Below, piece by piece: positions 16,860 to 26,134 of a DNA stretch of 64,000 nucleotides. This stretch comes from Sphingomonas profundi (GTDB lineage: Bacteria > Pseudomonadota > Alphaproteobacteria > Sphingomonadales > Sphingomonadaceae): assembly GCF_009739515.1 (NCBI RefSeq), contig NZ_CP046535.1, positions 682,001 to 746,000 of the forward strand, written 5' to 3'. The first letter of the stretch is position 1. The number at the start of each line of letters is the position of its first letter. The position numbers and the translations under genes are program-made. The notes beneath the pieces were generated by a model. That model had not been told where the DNA came from. It ran no database searches and saw nothing but the letters and a program-made list of their open reading frames with translations.

Positions 16860-19343
16860 TCAGCGGCGGCGTTCGCCGCGTGCGCGCCGGGCGACGTCCA
16901 GCACGCGGGAGAGCTCGTCCGCCGAATAGGGCTTGTGCAGCAGATCGAAGCCGTGCCGCGCATCGCCGGCGAGGACGTGGCTGTACCCGCTGACGAGCAC
17001 GATCCTGATCTCCGGCCAGCGCGCCTGCACCTGCCGCGCCAGCTGGACGCCATCGACGCCGGGCATCACCACGTCCGAGAACAGGATGTCGATCGTCGCA
17101 TGGTCCCGTTCCAGGATGCCCAGCGCATCGCGCGCGTTGGCCGCGTAGCGCGTGGTGTAGCCGAGATCGTCGAGCAGCTGGGCGGCGAACTCCCCCACCT
17201 GCTCATTGTCCTCGACGATCAGGATGCTCGCCTCGCCGGCGACGCCCGTGTCGTCGGGCGCGTCCTCCCGCTGCTCTGCGGGCGGCTGCACGCGCGGCAG
17301 GTACAGGCGGAAGGTGGTGCCCTTGCCCGGCTCGCTGACGACCTCCACCTCGCCGCCCGACTGCTTGGTGAAGCCGTAGACCTGGCTCAGGCCCAGCCCC
17401 GTGCCCTTGCCGACCTCCTTGGTGGTGTAGAATGGCTCGAAGATGTGGTCGAGCTGCTCCGGCGTCATGCCCGATCCGGCGTCGATGACCGAGATCCTAA
17501 CGAAATCCCCCTGCGCGCCCGCATGGCCGCGCAGCGGCGGCACGCCCGCCGCCTCCTCCACCACGATCGCGAGCCGGCCCTCGCCGTCCATGGCGTCGCG
17601 CGCATTCACCGCCATGTTCACCAGGGCCGTTTCGAACTGGCTGGCGTCCACCTCGACGAAGCAGGGTGCGCAGACCGGATCGACCGTCAGGTCGACGCGC
17701 GTGCCGACGACCGAGCGCAGCATGTCCGCCACCGTGGCGACGCGCGCCGCCACGTCGAACACCTCCGGCCGCAGCGCCTGGCGGCGGGCGAAGGCGAGCA
17801 GCTGGCCGGTCAGCTTGGCGGCGCGATCCGCCGTGCTCGCGATCGCATCGATGTAGCGCTGGCGCTTGTCCGCCGTCAGCTCCCACCGGCTGAGCAGTTC
17901 CGCGGACGACCGAATGATCGTGAGCAAATTGTTGAAATCGTGCGCGACGCCGCCGGTGAGCTGGCCGATCGCCTCCATCTTCTGCATGTGGCGCACGCGA
18001 TCCTCGGCGGCCACCAGCTCGCGCGATCGCTCCTCGACGCGGCTCTCGAGCGTCTCGTTCAGCTGTCGCAGGGCATCTTCGGATGCGCGCTGCTCCGTCA
18101 CGTCGCGCGAGATGGCGAGCAGCTTCTCCGGCCGGCCGGCCTCGTCGGTGATCGCGGAGACGGCGACGTCCCAGAAGCGCGGCGATCCCTTGAAGGTCGG
18201 CGCGGCGCCCTGGAAGCGACCGACGCCGCCGCTCCGCGCGACCTCCAGCGCCGCGAGCACCCGGCGATGCTCGTCGCCGCTCCAGAAATCGGGCCACCAC
18301 GCGCCCGCTACCGAGCAGAAATCGTCCACCTCCATCACGCACATGCCGCCATCGGACATGAATTCCAGATGGGCATCCAGCGACAGCACCTTGATGCAGT
18401 CGGCCGAGCTTTCGAGGATCCGGCGGCTGAACTCCTCGCTCGCGCGCAGCGCGTGCACGGCATCGTGCCGCGCCGTCACGTCCGCGGCCATCCCGAACCA
18501 CTCGACGATATCGCCGCGATCGTCGAGCACCGGGATGCCGCGCGAGAAGGTCCAGCCCACCGTGCCGTCCGCGCGGCGGACGCGGTGCTCTAGCTCGAAG
18601 ATGCCCTTCTCCGCGACGGCTTTGCCGATCGCTTCCAGGATGCCGGCCTGATCCTCGGGGAGCAGATATTCGTCGATCCACCTGATGCTGGGCGCAGCGG
18701 TGTCGGCGATGAAGCCGCGGCCGTCCAGCTTGCGCATCTCGGTCCAGTCCGGGCTCATCGTGTAGACCACGTCGGAACTGGCGTTGACGAGCGTTCGCAG
18801 CCGCGCCTCGTTCCGGCGCAGCTGCGCCACGGCGACATCGCGGTCGCGCTCGGCGTGCACCCGGCCCGTCGCTTCCAGCGTGACGTTCAGCAGGCCCGCC
18901 ACCGCCCCGCTCTCGTCGCGCACCGGCGAATAGGAGAAGTCCCACCAGGTATCCTCGCGCCCGCCGTGGCGGGTCATCACGAGATGCAGGCCCTGAAAGG
19001 TCACGGTCTCGCCGGACAGGGTACGGCGCACCAGCGGCGCGATATCGGCCCACACGTCGGGCCAGGCCTGCGCGAAGGTGAGGCCGATCGCGGCGGGATG
19101 CCGATCGCCCATCAGCGGCGCATAGGCATCGTTGTAGAGGAACGTCTGTTCCGGCCCCCATGCCAGGCACATGGCGTGCCCGGATGCCAGCATCAGATCG
19201 ACGGTGGTCTTCAGGCTCTGCGGCCAGCCCGCCATCGGGCCGAGCGGCGTGGCCGCCCAGTCGTGCGCGCGGACTCTTTCGGCCACGCTGCGCCCGTCGC
19301 GCAGGCTCGTTTCCGTTTCACGTTCGACAGCGACACTCGTCAT
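16860..19343 (-). CDS. PAS-containing hybrid histidine kinase with receiver domain
   Basis: Soluble sensor kinase of 827 aa with no membrane segment. Three PAS-like domains occupy about 40-165, 180-295 and 305-415. A coiled-coil region leads to the HisKA domain with phospho-acceptor His468 (GGVAHDFNN). The HATPase domain has N576/N580, DAGSGM 621-626 and GTGLGL 647-652. A C-terminal receiver has D757 as phosphorylation site and K804. No LOV cysteine motif is present, so light sensing through LOV is not supported. The receiver is attached but no output domain or partner regulator is nearby. The gene lies just downstream of cobU on the same strand, after a 135-bp gap, so it probably has its own promoter. 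Confidence 0.9.
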   Translation of the reverse strand: MTSVAVERETETSLRDGRSVAERVRAHDWAATPLGPMAGWPQSLKTTVDLMLASGHAMCLAWGPEQTFLYNDAYAPLMGDRHPAAIGLTFAQAWPDVWADIAPLVRRTLSGETVTFQGLHLVMTRHGGREDTWWDFSYSPVRDESGAVAGLLNVTLEATGRVHAERDRDVAVAQLRRNEARLRTLVNASSDVVYTMSPDWTEMRKLDGRGFIADTAAPSIRWIDEYLLPEDQAGILEAIGKAVAEKGIFELEHRVRRADGTVGWTFSRGIPVLDDRGDIVEWFGMAADVTARHDAVHALRASEEFSRRILESSADCIKVLSLDAHLEFMSDGGMCVMEVDDFCSVAGAWWPDFWSGDEHRRVLAALEVARSGGVGRFQGAAPTFKGSPRFWDVAVSAITDEAGRPEKLLAISRDVTEQRASEDALRQLNETLESRVEERSRELVAAEDRVRHMQKMEAIGQLTGGVAHDFNNLLTIIRSSAELLSRWELTADKRQRYIDAIASTADRAAKLTGQLLAFARRQALRPEVFDVAARVATVADMLRSVVGTRVDLTVDPVCAPCFVEVDASQFETALVNMAVNARDAMDGEGRLAIVVEEAAGVPPLRGHAGAQGDFVRISVIDAGSGMTPEQLDHIFEPFYTTKEVGKGTGLGLSQVYGFTKQSGGEVEVVSEPGKGTTFRLYLPRVQPPAEQREDAPDDTGVAGEASILIVEDNEQVGEFAAQLLDDLGYTTRYAANARDALGILERDHATIDILFSDVVMPGVDGVQLARQVQARWPEIRIVLVSGYSHVLAGDARHGFDLLHKPYSADELSRVLDVARRARGERRR

Positions 19344-19478
19344 TCAGATCGGACCCTGGTTCATCGCCGGGATCAACCGACACCGCGCCCCTCGCGTTCC
19401 GATGCCGCGACGACCATCGCCGGCCCGATCGCGACAGCGCGCCCGGCTGCCGCCATGTCGGTCCTCCCGCGGCGGATC

Positions 19479-19985
19479 TCACTTGAGCCGCAGCGGCAGG
19501 CCGGCGGCGACGAACACCACCTCGTCGACGGACGCGGCGACGGTCTGGTTCATACGCCCGGCGACATCCCTGAACCGGCGCGCAAGTGCGTTGTCGGGCA
19601 CGATGCCGAGACCGACCTCGTTCGCGACGAGCACGACAGATCCATCGTGATCGGACAGTGCCGCGCACAGATGGTGCGTCGCTTGCTCGGCGTCGCGGTC
19701 GGCGTGGATGAGGTTCGATGCCCAGAGCGTCAGGCAGTCGATCAGCAGCACGGCCCGCTCGCCACGGCGGGCGATCACGGCGTCGGCCAAATCGAGCGGC
19801 GTCTCGATCGTCCGCCACGCGGGGCCGCGATCGTCGCGGTGGCGGCGTATGCGCTCCGCCATCTCGGCATCGAACGGCTCCGCCGTGGCGATGTAGATGC
19901 GTGGCGAGCCGAACGACTCGGCCCGCATCTGGGCGTAGCGGCTCTTTCCCGAGCGGGCGCCGCCGAGCACCAGCAGCGACGTCAT
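19479..19985 (-). CDS. cobU: Bifunctional adenosylcobinamide kinase / adenosylcobinamide-phosphate guanylyltransferase
   Basis: Protein of 168 aa of the CobU/CobP family, which phosphorylates adenosylcobinamide and then attaches GMP, giving the GDP-activated form used by CobS. The P-loop GGARSGKS is at 8-15. [23 protein letters not shown] near 31-53 contains the conserved His that takes the guanylyl group, and [10 protein letters not shown] and [15 protein letters not shown] are family hallmarks. The ATG at 19985 overlaps the cobQ stop (ATGA). It is the last gene of operon A, downstream of the first AdoCbl riboswitch. Confidence 0.95.
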   Translation of the reverse strand: MTSLLVLGGARSGKSRYAQMRAESFGSPRIYIATAEPFDAEMAERIRRHRDDRGPAWRTIETPLDLADAVIARRGERAVLLIDCLTLWASNLIHADRDAEQATHHLCAALSDHDGSVVLVANEVGLGIVPDNALARRFRDVAGRMNQTVAASVDEVVFVAAGLPLRLK

Positions 19986-21457
19986 GGCCGCCCCCCGCGC
20001 CCGGCGGGATCGGCGGCGAGGGCGATCATCGCGTCGATGTCGAGGGCGCGTTCCAGCGCGGCGGCGATCTCGTCGAGGGCGCCCTCGACGCTGGCGGCAT
20101 GATCGGCGCCGCTGGACCGCGCGCCCAGGCTAGACAGGATCGCCCCGCGCAGCGCCGCGCTCGCCAGCAATCCATGGACGTAGCTGCCCATCACGAGCCC
20201 ATCCGCATCCATCGCGCCGTCGGATCGGATGCCGTCCAGGCAAGCGAACGGGCGTGCCGTGGCGGACACGTCGGTCTCGCCCATGTGCATCTCATAGCCG
20301 CCGAACGACGCCCCCAGGGCGACACCCTCGACATGGCGGAGGACCTTCACGGGGGAGAGGCGGGTGTCCACATCCAGCAGGCCGAGGCCCTCGACGCTGC
20401 CCGGCGGCCCTTCGAGGCCGTCGGGATCGCTGATCCGCCGGCCGAGCATCTGGTAGCCGCCGCATAGTCCCAGGATCGCGCCGCCGCGACGGCGATGGGC
20501 CAGTATGTCGATATCCCATCCCTCCGCGCGCATGGCCGCGAGATCGGCGATGGTGGCCTTCGATCCCGCCAGCACGATCAGCGCGGCCTCCGCCGGGATC
20601 GGCCGGCCGGGCGGCACCATGACCACCTCCACCTCCGGCTCCAGCTTCAGCGGATCGAGATCGTCGAAGTTAGAGATGCGCGGCAGGATCGGACAGGCGA
20701 CGACCTTGCGGTGCGTTGCAAGGTGGGCCGGCCGCTCCAGGATCACGGCATCCTCGCTGGGCAGCCGCGCGGCCGCCGGCAGCCACGGCACCACGCCGAA
20801 GCCGCGCCAGCCGGACAATTGCGCGATCTGCCGGTAGCCGTCCTCGAACAGCGCCGGATCGCCGCGGAACTTGTTGATGAGGAAGCCGCGGATCATTGCC
20901 GCGTCTTCCGGATCGATGACGGCGCGTGTACCGACGATCGCGGCGATCACGCCGCCGCGATCGATGTCGCCCACCAGCAGGACGGGCACGTCCGCCGCCC
21001 GCGCGAACCCCATGTTGGCGATGTCGCCGGCTCGCAGGTTGATCTCCGCCGGAGAACCCGCACCCTCGACCACGACGATGTCGCTCGCAGCCTCCAGCCG
21101 ACGGAAGCTCGCCATCACCTCGCCCAGCAGCGCGCCCCTGGCCTCGCGGAAGTTGCCCGCGCCCAGCGTGCCCCTCACTCTGCCGTGCACGACGAGCTGC
21201 GACGTGCGATCGGCCTGCGGCTTCAGCAGCACCGGGTTCATGTCCGTATGCGGGGCGACCCGGCAGGCGATCGCCTGCAGCGCCTGCGCGCGGCCGATCT
21301 CGCCCCCGTCGATCGTGACGGCGGCGTTGTTCGACATGTTCTGCGGCTTGAACGGCAGCACGCGCACGCCCCGGTTCGCCAATGCGCGGCAGAGACCCGC
21401 GACCAGCACCGACTTGCCGACGTCCGATCCGGTGCCCTGAAGCATCACCGCACCCAT
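19982..21457 (-). CDS. cobQ: Cobyric acid synthase
   Basis: Glutamine-dependent amidotransferase of 491 aa that amidates four carboxyl groups of adenosylcobyrinic acid a,c-diamide to form adenosylcobyric acid. The N-terminal synthetase domain starts [12 protein letters not shown] (P-loop 8-16) and contains [11 protein letters not shown]. The C-terminal class I glutaminase-like domain has the nucleophile segment [10 protein letters not shown] and a later GSYVHGLL. Start chosen at ATG 21457, preceded by GGGAGG at 7-bp spacing, rather than the open frame from 21481. It overlaps cbiB by 13 bp and cobU by 4 bp. In a salvage-only setting it would act on cobyric-acid-type precursors taken up from outside (inference). 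Confidence 0.95.
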   Translation of the reverse strand: MGAVMLQGTGSDVGKSVLVAGLCRALANRGVRVLPFKPQNMSNNAAVTIDGGEIGRAQALQAIACRVAPHTDMNPVLLKPQADRTSQLVVHGRVRGTLGAGNFREARGALLGEVMASFRRLEAASDIVVVEGAGSPAEINLRAGDIANMGFARAADVPVLLVGDIDRGGVIAAIVGTRAVIDPEDAAMIRGFLINKFRGDPALFEDGYRQIAQLSGWRGFGVVPWLPAAARLPSEDAVILERPAHLATHRKVVACPILPRISNFDDLDPLKLEPEVEVVMVPPGRPIPAEAALIVLAGSKATIADLAAMRAEGWDIDILAHRRRGGAILGLCGGYQMLGRRISDPDGLEGPPGSVEGLGLLDVDTRLSPVKVLRHVEGVALGASFGGYEMHMGETDVSATARPFACLDGIRSDGAMDADGLVMGSYVHGLLASAALRGAILSSLGARSSGADHAASVEGALDEIAAALERALDIDAMIALAADPAGRGGRP

Positions 21458-22383
21458 GCGATCCCTCCCGCGACAATCCACAGCAGCAGGCAGGCGCGAA
21501 CGTAGATCGCCAGCGCGTGCTTGATGGCGGCGGCGTCGTCCGCGCCGCCTTCGTCGCCGATCCAGGCCCTGTCACGAAGAAGGCCGTCATACGCGACCGG
21601 ACCGGCCAGGCGCAGCCGGAGCGCGCCGGCCATCGCCGCCTCGGTCCACCCGGCGTTGGGCGAGGCGTGCCTGCCGGCGTCGCGAACCATCACCCGCCAG
21701 CCGCCGCCGCCGGCGAGGCAGATCGCCGGCCCGGCCAGTCGCGCGGGGATCAGGTTCAGCAGGTCGTCGGTACGCGCCGCCGCCCAGCCGAACGCCCGCC
21801 AACGCTCCTCCCGGTGGCCGATCAGGCTGTCCGCCGTATTGACCGCCTTGTAGGCCCACACCCCCGGAAGCCCCAGGACGACCAGCCAGAAGAGCGGCGC
21901 GGCGACCCCGTCGCAGAAGCTCTCCGCCAGGCTCTCGATCGCGGCGCGGGCGACGCCGGCCTCGTCGAGATCGCCGGTGTCGCGGCCGACGATCATGGCC
22001 AACCGCCGCCGCGCGGAGGCGAGATCGCCTGCGGTCAGGGCCGAAGCGACGGGCCGGACATGATCGTGGAGGCTCCGCTGGGCGAGCGCGGGACAGGCCA
22101 GCAGCGCGACCAGCGGCCAGCCTTCCGGCCCGATGAAGGCGTGGATGGCGGACTGGATCAGCCAGGCGCCGCCGCCCGCGACCGTCACGAGGATGCAGAT
22201 CGTGACCACGCCCAGAAATCGGCGTCCGCCCTCCGTCCGCTCGGGCCGGTTCCAGCGACGTTCGCACATCCCGATGATGCGGGCGAACGCACCCACGGGA
22301 TGGCCGATGCGCGCGTAGAGCCACGCCGGCCAGCCGAGCGCGGCGTCCAGCACCAGGGCCACCGACGCGACGGGCTCAGCCAC
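21445..22383 (-). CDS. cbiB: Adenosylcobinamide-phosphate synthase (CbiB/CobD)
   Basis: Integral membrane enzyme of 312 aa that joins cobyric acid with aminopropanol phosphate (or aminopropanol) to form cobinamide phosphate. Typical segments are [19 protein letters not shown] at the N-terminus, [23 protein letters not shown] in the middle, and [14 protein letters not shown]. About four or five membrane segments are predicted, the last at the C-terminal end ([21 protein letters not shown]). The GTG start at 22383 overlaps the cobC stop by 8 bp. It lies between cobC, which makes its substrate, and cobQ. Confidence 0.94.
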   Translation of the reverse strand: MAEPVASVALVLDAALGWPAWLYARIGHPVGAFARIIGMCERRWNRPERTEGGRRFLGVVTICILVTVAGGGAWLIQSAIHAFIGPEGWPLVALLACPALAQRSLHDHVRPVASALTAGDLASARRRLAMIVGRDTGDLDEAGVARAAIESLAESFCDGVAAPLFWLVVLGLPGVWAYKAVNTADSLIGHREERWRAFGWAAARTDDLLNLIPARLAGPAICLAGGGGWRVMVRDAGRHASPNAGWTEAAMAGALRLRLAGPVAYDGLLRDRAWIGDEGGADDAAAIKHALAIYVRACLLLWIVAGGIAWVR

Positions 22384-23356
22384 GCGCGAGCGCCCGTCGC
22401 AGCCGGGAGAATGCCGCTTCGTCCGGCGGCAGGCCGATCCGCAGCCATCGCGGCCGATCGGCGAAGGGCCGTGTCAGGATCGCGTGGCCGGCCAATCGCT
22501 CGAACAGGCCGTGCGCGTCGTCGGTCTCGACGAGGCGGAACAGCGGACATCCGCCGATCGGGCGATAGCCGGATCGGCGGAGCATGACGTCGAGACGCCG
22601 GGCGTCGCCCAAGAGACGGTTCGAGGCGGCTTCGATCCAGTCGCGATCGCGATAGGCCGCGGTGCCGATCGCGATGGTCGCCGCCGGCAGCGGCCAGGCG
22701 CCCAGTTTTCGGCGCACGTGCGCGAGAAAAGACGGCGGACCGAGGACGAAACCGAGCCTGAGGCCGGCGAGGCCGAAGAACTTGCCGAACGAGCGGAAGG
22801 CGATCAGCCGCCGATCCTCGCCGATGATGCCGGCGATCGATAAAGCGGGCGTGGTGTCGGCGAACGCCTCGTCGACCAGCAGCCAGCCCCGGCGCCCCCG
22901 CCCCAGGAGCATGTCCTGCAGCACCACCGGATCGAGCAGCCGGCCGTCCGGATTGTTGGGGTTGGCGAGGATCAGCGTCGCCCCATCGGCCTCCTCCACC
23001 CGCGCCACCGCGAGCGGCTCGCTGCCGCCGAGCATCTCGCCATGGCTGCGGTAGCTCGGCACCAGATGGTAGGCGGGGCCATCGATGAGGCCGTCCATCA
23101 GCCGCAGGCCGATCTCGGTGCCGGGCACCGCGCAGACGCACGCCGGATCGGCCCGGAAATGCGCGGCGGCGGCCGCCTCCAATCCTCTCAGGTCCAGCTC
23201 GTCCGGCAGGCTCGCCCAGTCGAAATCGCGGACGGGTACGGGCCAGCCGCGCGGGTTGATGCCGGTCGAGAGGTCGATCCACGGAAGCGCGCCGTCGCCA
23301 TAGTGCGCGCGGGCGGCACGCAGACCGCCGCCATGCCAGGTCCAGCGATCGATCAT
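22376..23356 (-). CDS. cobC: L-threonine-O-3-phosphate decarboxylase (CobC type, PLP enzyme)
   Basis: Fold-type I PLP enzyme of 326 aa. In cobalamin clusters this protein decarboxylates threonine phosphate to aminopropanol phosphate, the linker used by CbiB. Features: DLSTGINPRGWP near the N-terminus, LANPNNPDGR near 130-139, LLVDEAFADTTP, and the PLP-binding lysine K192 in SFGKFFGLAGLRLGF. The ATG at 23356 overlaps the cobS stop (ATGA). Some relatives are histidinol-phosphate aminotransferases; the cobalamin neighbours make the decarboxylase role far more likely. Confidence 0.92.
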   Translation of the reverse strand: MIDRWTWHGGGLRAARAHYGDGALPWIDLSTGINPRGWPVPVRDFDWASLPDELDLRGLEAAAAAHFRADPACVCAVPGTEIGLRLMDGLIDGPAYHLVPSYRSHGEMLGGSEPLAVARVEEADGATLILANPNNPDGRLLDPVVLQDMLLGRGRRGWLLVDEAFADTTPALSIAGIIGEDRRLIAFRSFGKFFGLAGLRLGFVLGPPSFLAHVRRKLGAWPLPAATIAIGTAAYRDRDWIEAASNRLLGDARRLDVMLRRSGYRPIGGCPLFRLVETDDAHGLFERLAGHAILTRPFADRPRWLRIGLPPDEAAFSRLRRALARG

Positions 23357-24072
23357 CGCACCGCCGCCCAGGCCAGGATCGCCAGCATCGACGCGCTCTC
23401 GACCACCTCTATACCGGCGCCATGCCCGTCACCGGACAGGCCGCCGATCCGCCGTTCGAGCCAGGCGGCCCACAGCAGCATGATCGCGGGCGCGACGAGC
23501 AGGCCCGGCACGAACCAGCTTGCGACCAGCAAAGCCGCGAAACACAGGGCGAGGTCGATCGGCCTGACGATGCCGTTGAAGCGCGCCGCCAGGCCGTCGT
23601 GCAGGGGCGTCATCGTGCGGGTCCACAGTAGCGGCCCCATCCGCGCGACGCAGGGAATGACGATCAGGACGGGGAGCAGCCCGCGCCCGGCGATCGCGTG
23701 GATCAGGATCAGCTTGGCGAGAAGCTGAATGCCGATCGTCACGACGCCGAAGCTGCCGACATGCGGATCGGCCAGGACGGCGAGCAGCCGGTCGCGATCC
23801 TTGTGCGCGGCGCCGGATGCGTCCGCGATGTCGGCAAGCCCGTCGAGATGCAGGGCGCCCGTCACGCCTACCCACAGGAGCAGGCCCAGCCATGCCGCGA
23901 TCCACGGATCGATCAGCGCGCCGAGCCACGCGCCTGTCGCCACGAGGCCGCCGACGACGAGCCCGACCGCCGGGAACCAGCGCATCGATCGCGCGAAATC
24001 CTCGGCGGAGACGGTGACGCGCGGCATCGGCAGCCGGGTGAGGAACCCCAGGGCGACGATCAGGCCCTTCAC
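23353..24072 (-). CDS. cobS: Adenosylcobinamide-GDP ribazoletransferase
   Basis: Membrane enzyme of 239 aa that joins adenosylcobinamide-GDP with alpha-ribazole to make cobalamin. It opens with GLIVALGFLTRLPMP, the family signature, and has the acidic motif GALHLDGLADIADASGA near 72-88 that binds metal for catalysis, followed by several membrane segments and GLSGDGHGAG near 211-220. The GTG at 24072 sits in a GTGA overlap with the phosphatase stop. Not to be confused with cobaltochelatase CobS, which is absent from this window. Confidence 0.94.
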   Translation of the reverse strand: MKGLIVALGFLTRLPMPRVTVSAEDFARSMRWFPAVGLVVGGLVATGAWLGALIDPWIAAWLGLLLWVGVTGALHLDGLADIADASGAAHKDRDRLLAVLADPHVGSFGVVTIGIQLLAKLILIHAIAGRGLLPVLIVIPCVARMGPLLWTRTMTPLHDGLAARFNGIVRPIDLALCFAALLVASWFVPGLLVAPAIMLLWAAWLERRIGGLSGDGHGAGIEVVESASMLAILAWAAVR

Positions 24073-24638
24073 GGCCAGAGGCCGACGATCTGGGCGGCGG
24101 GGCGCGGCCCCGGCCAGACCTTGAGCGTCAGGAGCGCGCCATAGGACAGATCGAACGCCCAGAGTTGCGGTTGGGCGAACCCGCAGAGATAAGCGAGCGC
24201 CGCGCGCATCGCGCCGCCATGGGTGACGACGAGCGTGGCAGGCCCATCGAGCGCCGCGATGCCCGCCGCCACGCGCGCGATCAGCCCCGACCAGCGTTCG
24301 CCACGTGGCGGCGGGTGCGCGTCGGGATCGTCCCAGAAGCGGGACAATGCCGCCGGATCGATCGTGGCGGGCGCCGAACCGTCCCAGTCGCCGAAGTCGA
24401 GCTCCCGCCACCGGGCGTCGATCGACGGGACAATCCGATGATGCTCGCCGATCGCCTCGGCGGCACGCCGCGCCCGTGCCAGATCGGATGCGACGATCGC
24501 CCCGATCGCTAGGTCGGCCGTCTGTTCGACGCATGCGGCGATACCCCTCGCCGTGGGAGCGCCGTCCGTCCGCCCCATCAGCAGTCCGGGCGTCTCCGGT
24601 TCGCCGTGGCGGAGGAGATGCAGGATGATCGCGCTCAT
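24069..24638 (-). CDS. Histidine phosphatase family protein, probable alpha-ribazole phosphatase
   Basis: Phosphoglycerate-mutase-like phosphatase of 189 aa. The catalytic RHG (R10-H11-G12) is in LLRHGEPE, the second catalytic His is in VVTHGGAMRAALAY, and ARWRELDFGDWDG provides the conserved acid. Placed between cobT (4-bp overlap upstream) and cobS (4-bp overlap downstream), it most likely removes the phosphate from alpha-ribazole-5-phosphate or from adenosylcobalamin-5-phosphate. It fits the role of enteric CobC phosphatase; that symbol is avoided because the decarboxylase here carries it. The assignment of substrate is from context. Confidence 0.85.
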   Translation of the reverse strand: MSAIILHLLRHGEPETPGLLMGRTDGAPTARGIAACVEQTADLAIGAIVASDLARARRAAEAIGEHHRIVPSIDARWRELDFGDWDGSAPATIDPAALSRFWDDPDAHPPPRGERWSGLIARVAAGIAALDGPATLVVTHGGAMRAALAYLCGFAQPQLWAFDLSYGALLTLKVWPGPRPAAQIVGLWP

Positions 24639-25648
24639 CCGCCGGCGGCCACGCCCGCCTCGGCGAAGGTCGCCATGCGGCCATGCGCCGCCAGCGCCGC
24701 CCGGACGATGCTTGCGGCGACGGCCCCGCCGCTGCCCTCGCCCAGACGCATGTCGAGGCTGAGGAGGGGATCGAGCCCCAGCTTGCGCAGCAGGCGCTCA
24801 TGCCCTGGCTCGGCCGAGCAATGCCCGGCGATGCAATGCGCCGTGATGGCCGGGGACGACGCAGCCAGCGGCGCGACGGCCGAACTGCTGATGAAGCCAT
24901 CGAGGATCACGGGGATGCGAAGCTGGCGCGCGCGCAGCACGGCGCCCGCGATCGCCGCGATCTCCCGCCCGCCGACACGGCGCAGCGTTTCGAACGGATC
25001 GAGCGGCGCCGCGCGGTGGAAGGCGAGCGCGCGATCGACGACATCGATCTTGCGCGCCAAGCCGCCGGCGTCGACGCCCGTACCCGGCCCCACCCAGTCC
25101 GCCGCGCCGCCGCCGAAGCTGCGCGCCGCCAGCGCCGCCGCCGCCGTGGAGTTGCCGATCCCCATCTCGCCCAGGACGATCAGGTCGAGGCCGGGATCGA
25201 CCGCGTCGGCGCCGGCCGTCAGAGCGGCGAGGCACGCGGCCTCGGTCATGGCGGGCGCCAGCGTGAAATCGGCGGTGGGCGTATCGAGGTCGAGCGGCAC
25301 GACATCGAACTCCAGCCCGGCCGCCGTGGCCAGAGCATTGATGGCGGCACCGCCCGCCGCGAAGTTCGCGACCATCTGGGCGGTGACGGCAGCGGGAAAG
25401 GCGCTGACGCCATGGACGGCCACGCCATGATTGCCGGCGAAGACGAGCACGCGGCCACGATCGATCGCCGGTCGTTCGCGGCGCTGCCAGCCGGCGAAGA
25501 ACACCGCCAGCGCCTCGAGCCGGCCGAGCGAGCCGGGCGGCTTGGTCAGCTGCATCTGTCGTGCCTGCGCCATCGCGGCGGCATCGGCATCGGCTTCGGT
25601 CAGGGCCGACAGCGCCTGCGCGATGCACGAGGGAGACGAGAAGCTCAT
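24635..25648 (-). CDS. cobT: Nicotinate-nucleotide--dimethylbenzimidazole phosphoribosyltransferase
   Basis: Protein of 337 aa that activates the lower-ligand base by transferring phosphoribose from NaMN, yielding alpha-ribazole phosphate. Family features: LTKPPGSLGRLEALA near 34-48, VFAGNHGVAVHGVSAFP, GEMGIGNSTAAAAL, and DMRLGEGSGGAVA near the C-terminus carrying the catalytic Glu. The start is ATG 25648, coupled by ATGA to the DUF1636 gene; the open frame extends upstream but lies over that gene. This is not the cobaltochelatase subunit that shares the name CobT. Confidence 0.95.
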   Translation of the reverse strand: MSFSSPSCIAQALSALTEADADAAAMAQARQMQLTKPPGSLGRLEALAVFFAGWQRRERPAIDRGRVLVFAGNHGVAVHGVSAFPAAVTAQMVANFAAGGAAINALATAAGLEFDVVPLDLDTPTADFTLAPAMTEAACLAALTAGADAVDPGLDLIVLGEMGIGNSTAAAALAARSFGGGAADWVGPGTGVDAGGLARKIDVVDRALAFHRAAPLDPFETLRRVGGREIAAIAGAVLRARQLRIPVILDGFISSSAVAPLAASSPAITAHCIAGHCSAEPGHERLLRKLGLDPLLSLDMRLGEGSGGAVAASIVRAALAAHGRMATFAEAGVAAGG

Positions 25649-26052
25649 TCGGCGACATGTCCTTCCGGCGGCGAGCGCGTGATGAAATGGCCTTTCACGC
25701 CCTGCGGCCAGTCCCTGAAGGGCACGCGGCCGTGCTCGCTGGCCGCATAGTGGACGGCGTAATCCAGTATGGCGCGCGCGGCCTCCTCGTCGGGCGTGAA
25801 GCGGCCGAGCACGTAGCTGATCTTGCCGGGCGCGCGCAGATGGATCGTGCAGAACTCGGCGCAGGCGAATAGACACGGCATCTCCTGCACGGCTATGCCC
25901 GCATAGCGCCCGTCGGATGCCTTTACCGCGCGGAGGGCCTCGGCGAGCCGGGCGCCGCCGCGCACGCCGGCTTCATCCTCCTGCTCCTCCCGGCTCAGGC
26001 GACAGGTGGTGCAGGCGACCACCGCCGGGCCGGCCTCGACACGCTTCAGCAT
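25645..26052 (-). CDS. DUF1636 family small metal-binding-type protein
   Basis: Protein of 135 aa with the pattern ACTTCRL near residues 14-19 and MPCLFACAEFC near 58-68, giving five conserved-looking cysteines in a thioredoxin-like 2Fe-2S ferredoxin arrangement. DUF1636 proteins are known as conserved neighbours of cobalamin genes but have no proven function. ATG 26052 is preceded by GGAG about 9 bp upstream. It is the second gene of operon A, 82 bp after btuB1, and couples to cobT by a 4-bp overlap. A redox role, for example reduction of corrinoid cobalt before adenosylation, is a guess from context. Confidence 0.75.
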   Translation of the reverse strand: MLKRVEAGPAVVACTTCRLSREEQEDEAGVRGGARLAEALRAVKASDGRYAGIAVQEMPCLFACAEFCTIHLRAPGKISYVLGRFTPDEEAARAILDYAVHYAASEHGRVPFRDWPQGVKGHFITRSPPEGHVAE

Positions 26053-26134
26053 CGGCTTTCACTCCAGTTGGTCACGCAGGCCTGGCCGGCGCGCGGACGC
26101 GATCCACGGGTGTCCGGTCGGGCGACGAACATCC

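Noticed and set aside
15930-18593. An 887-aa open frame on the plus strand opposite uvsE and the hybrid kinase
   Set aside because: It is rich in Arg, His, Gln and Ala with no domain, and the minus strand carries two clear proteins with intact motifs. In DNA this GC-rich, antisense frames stay open by chance.
16860-19343. A LOV-type photosensor in the hybrid kinase, suggested by the nearby UV-repair genes
   Set aside because: The PAS domains lack the flavin-binding cysteine motif, so light sensing of that kind is not supported.
24635-25648. CobT as the cobaltochelatase partner of CobN
   Set aside because: The sequence (GNHGVAVHGVSAFP, GEGSGG) is that of the phosphoribosyltransferase; the chelatase subunit of the same name is a different protein.
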